From assembly GCA_900552145.1 (NCBI GenBank), contig URYW01000109.1, forward strand, positions 1-5,596: DNA of 5,596 bases, in the 5' to 3' direction. The notes under the pieces are model-generated. The model did not search any database and was not told where the DNA came from. It was given only the letters and a program-made list of their open reading frames with translations. A program made the position numbers and the translations under genes. Shown here one piece after another: positions 5,521-5,596 of the stretch. Origin of the DNA: an uncultured Collinsella sp. (GTDB lineage Bacteria; Actinomycetota; Coriobacteriia; Coriobacteriales; Coriobacteriaceae). The stretch's first letter is position 1. Every line of letters starts with the position of its first letter.

Positions 5521-5552
5521 AAAAGGGGGAGGCCGCGAGGCCTCCCCCTTTT
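5521..5552. terminator. Strong intrinsic terminator, perfect 14-bp stem with GCGA loop
   Basis: AAAAGGGGGAGGCC (5521-5534) pairs perfectly with GGCCTCCCCCTTTT (5539-5552) around a GCGA tetraloop of the stable GNRA class. TTTT closes the plus-strand side, and six A bases (5519-5524) give a T-run on the minus strand, so it can work both ways. It starts 69 bases after the stop of the 4984 gene and probably also serves a minus-strand gene beyond the window. Confidence 0.9.
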
Positions 5553-5596
5553 CAGTTCAAGCGTACGGCTCGGTGCCGTCCACCGGTCAGCGGCGC

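Noticed and set aside
5552..5596. Possible C-terminal end of a minus-strand gene entering from the right edge
   Set aside because: One frame gives 14 codons ending at a TGA (5552-5554), but that TGA overlaps the terminator stem and the stretch is too short to recognise, so no gene is called.

Overview
This window looks like chromosomal DNA of a moderately GC-rich bacterium. My best guess is a Collinsella-like member of the Coriobacteriia (Actinomycetota). That rests on the tilS-hpt-ftsH gene order, on codon usage that prefers C- or G-ending codons, and on the general look of the proteins. It is an inference, not a database result.

Layout. Positions 1-3334 hold a minus-strand block read from high to low coordinates: tilS (tRNA-Ile lysidine synthetase, 1793-3334), hpt (hypoxanthine phosphoribosyltransferase, 1097-1645), then a frame that begins as ftsH one base after hpt ends (1-1095, running off the window edge). 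A 48-bp divergent spacer separates tilS from a plus-strand walJ/yycJ-type metallo-beta-lactamase-fold gene (3383-4192). A bidirectional terminator hairpin (4208-4241) sits between that gene and a convergent minus-strand small heat-shock gene of the Hsp20 family (4275-4706). An AT-rich divergent region (4707-4983) holds several inverted and direct repeats and a possible 10-codon leader frame. It leads to a plus-strand gene for an unrecognised 155-residue protein with one C-terminal membrane segment (4984-5451). A perfect 14-bp-stem terminator (5521-5552) closes the right side.

The most striking feature is the 1-1095 frame. It encodes a clean FtsH N-terminus: two membrane helices, the periplasmic-type domain, the linker, and the first residues of the AAA+ domain (KVKFEDVAGVDEAVEEL). 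It then switches in frame, at a shared stretch encoding EELEEI (475-492), into the N and G domains of the SRP receptor GTPase FtsY (GVNGVGKTT, DTFRAAA, DTAGR). Codon choice changes at the same point: ATA isoleucine and AGA/AGG arginine codons become common only in the FtsY half. This is either a real gene fusion giving a membrane-anchored SRP receptor, or a chimeric assembly that joined two genomes at a short shared sequence. The codon switch and the exact placement at shared sequence make the artefact the more likely explanation, but only reads across the junction can decide.

How the genes fit together. tilS, hpt and ftsH form a widely conserved housekeeping cluster (tRNA modification, purine salvage, membrane protein quality control). 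Hsp20 adds a stress chaperone. The WalJ-like hydrolase is a housekeeping metal-dependent enzyme of unclear substrate. I see no mobile element, CRISPR array, tRNA or rRNA in the window.
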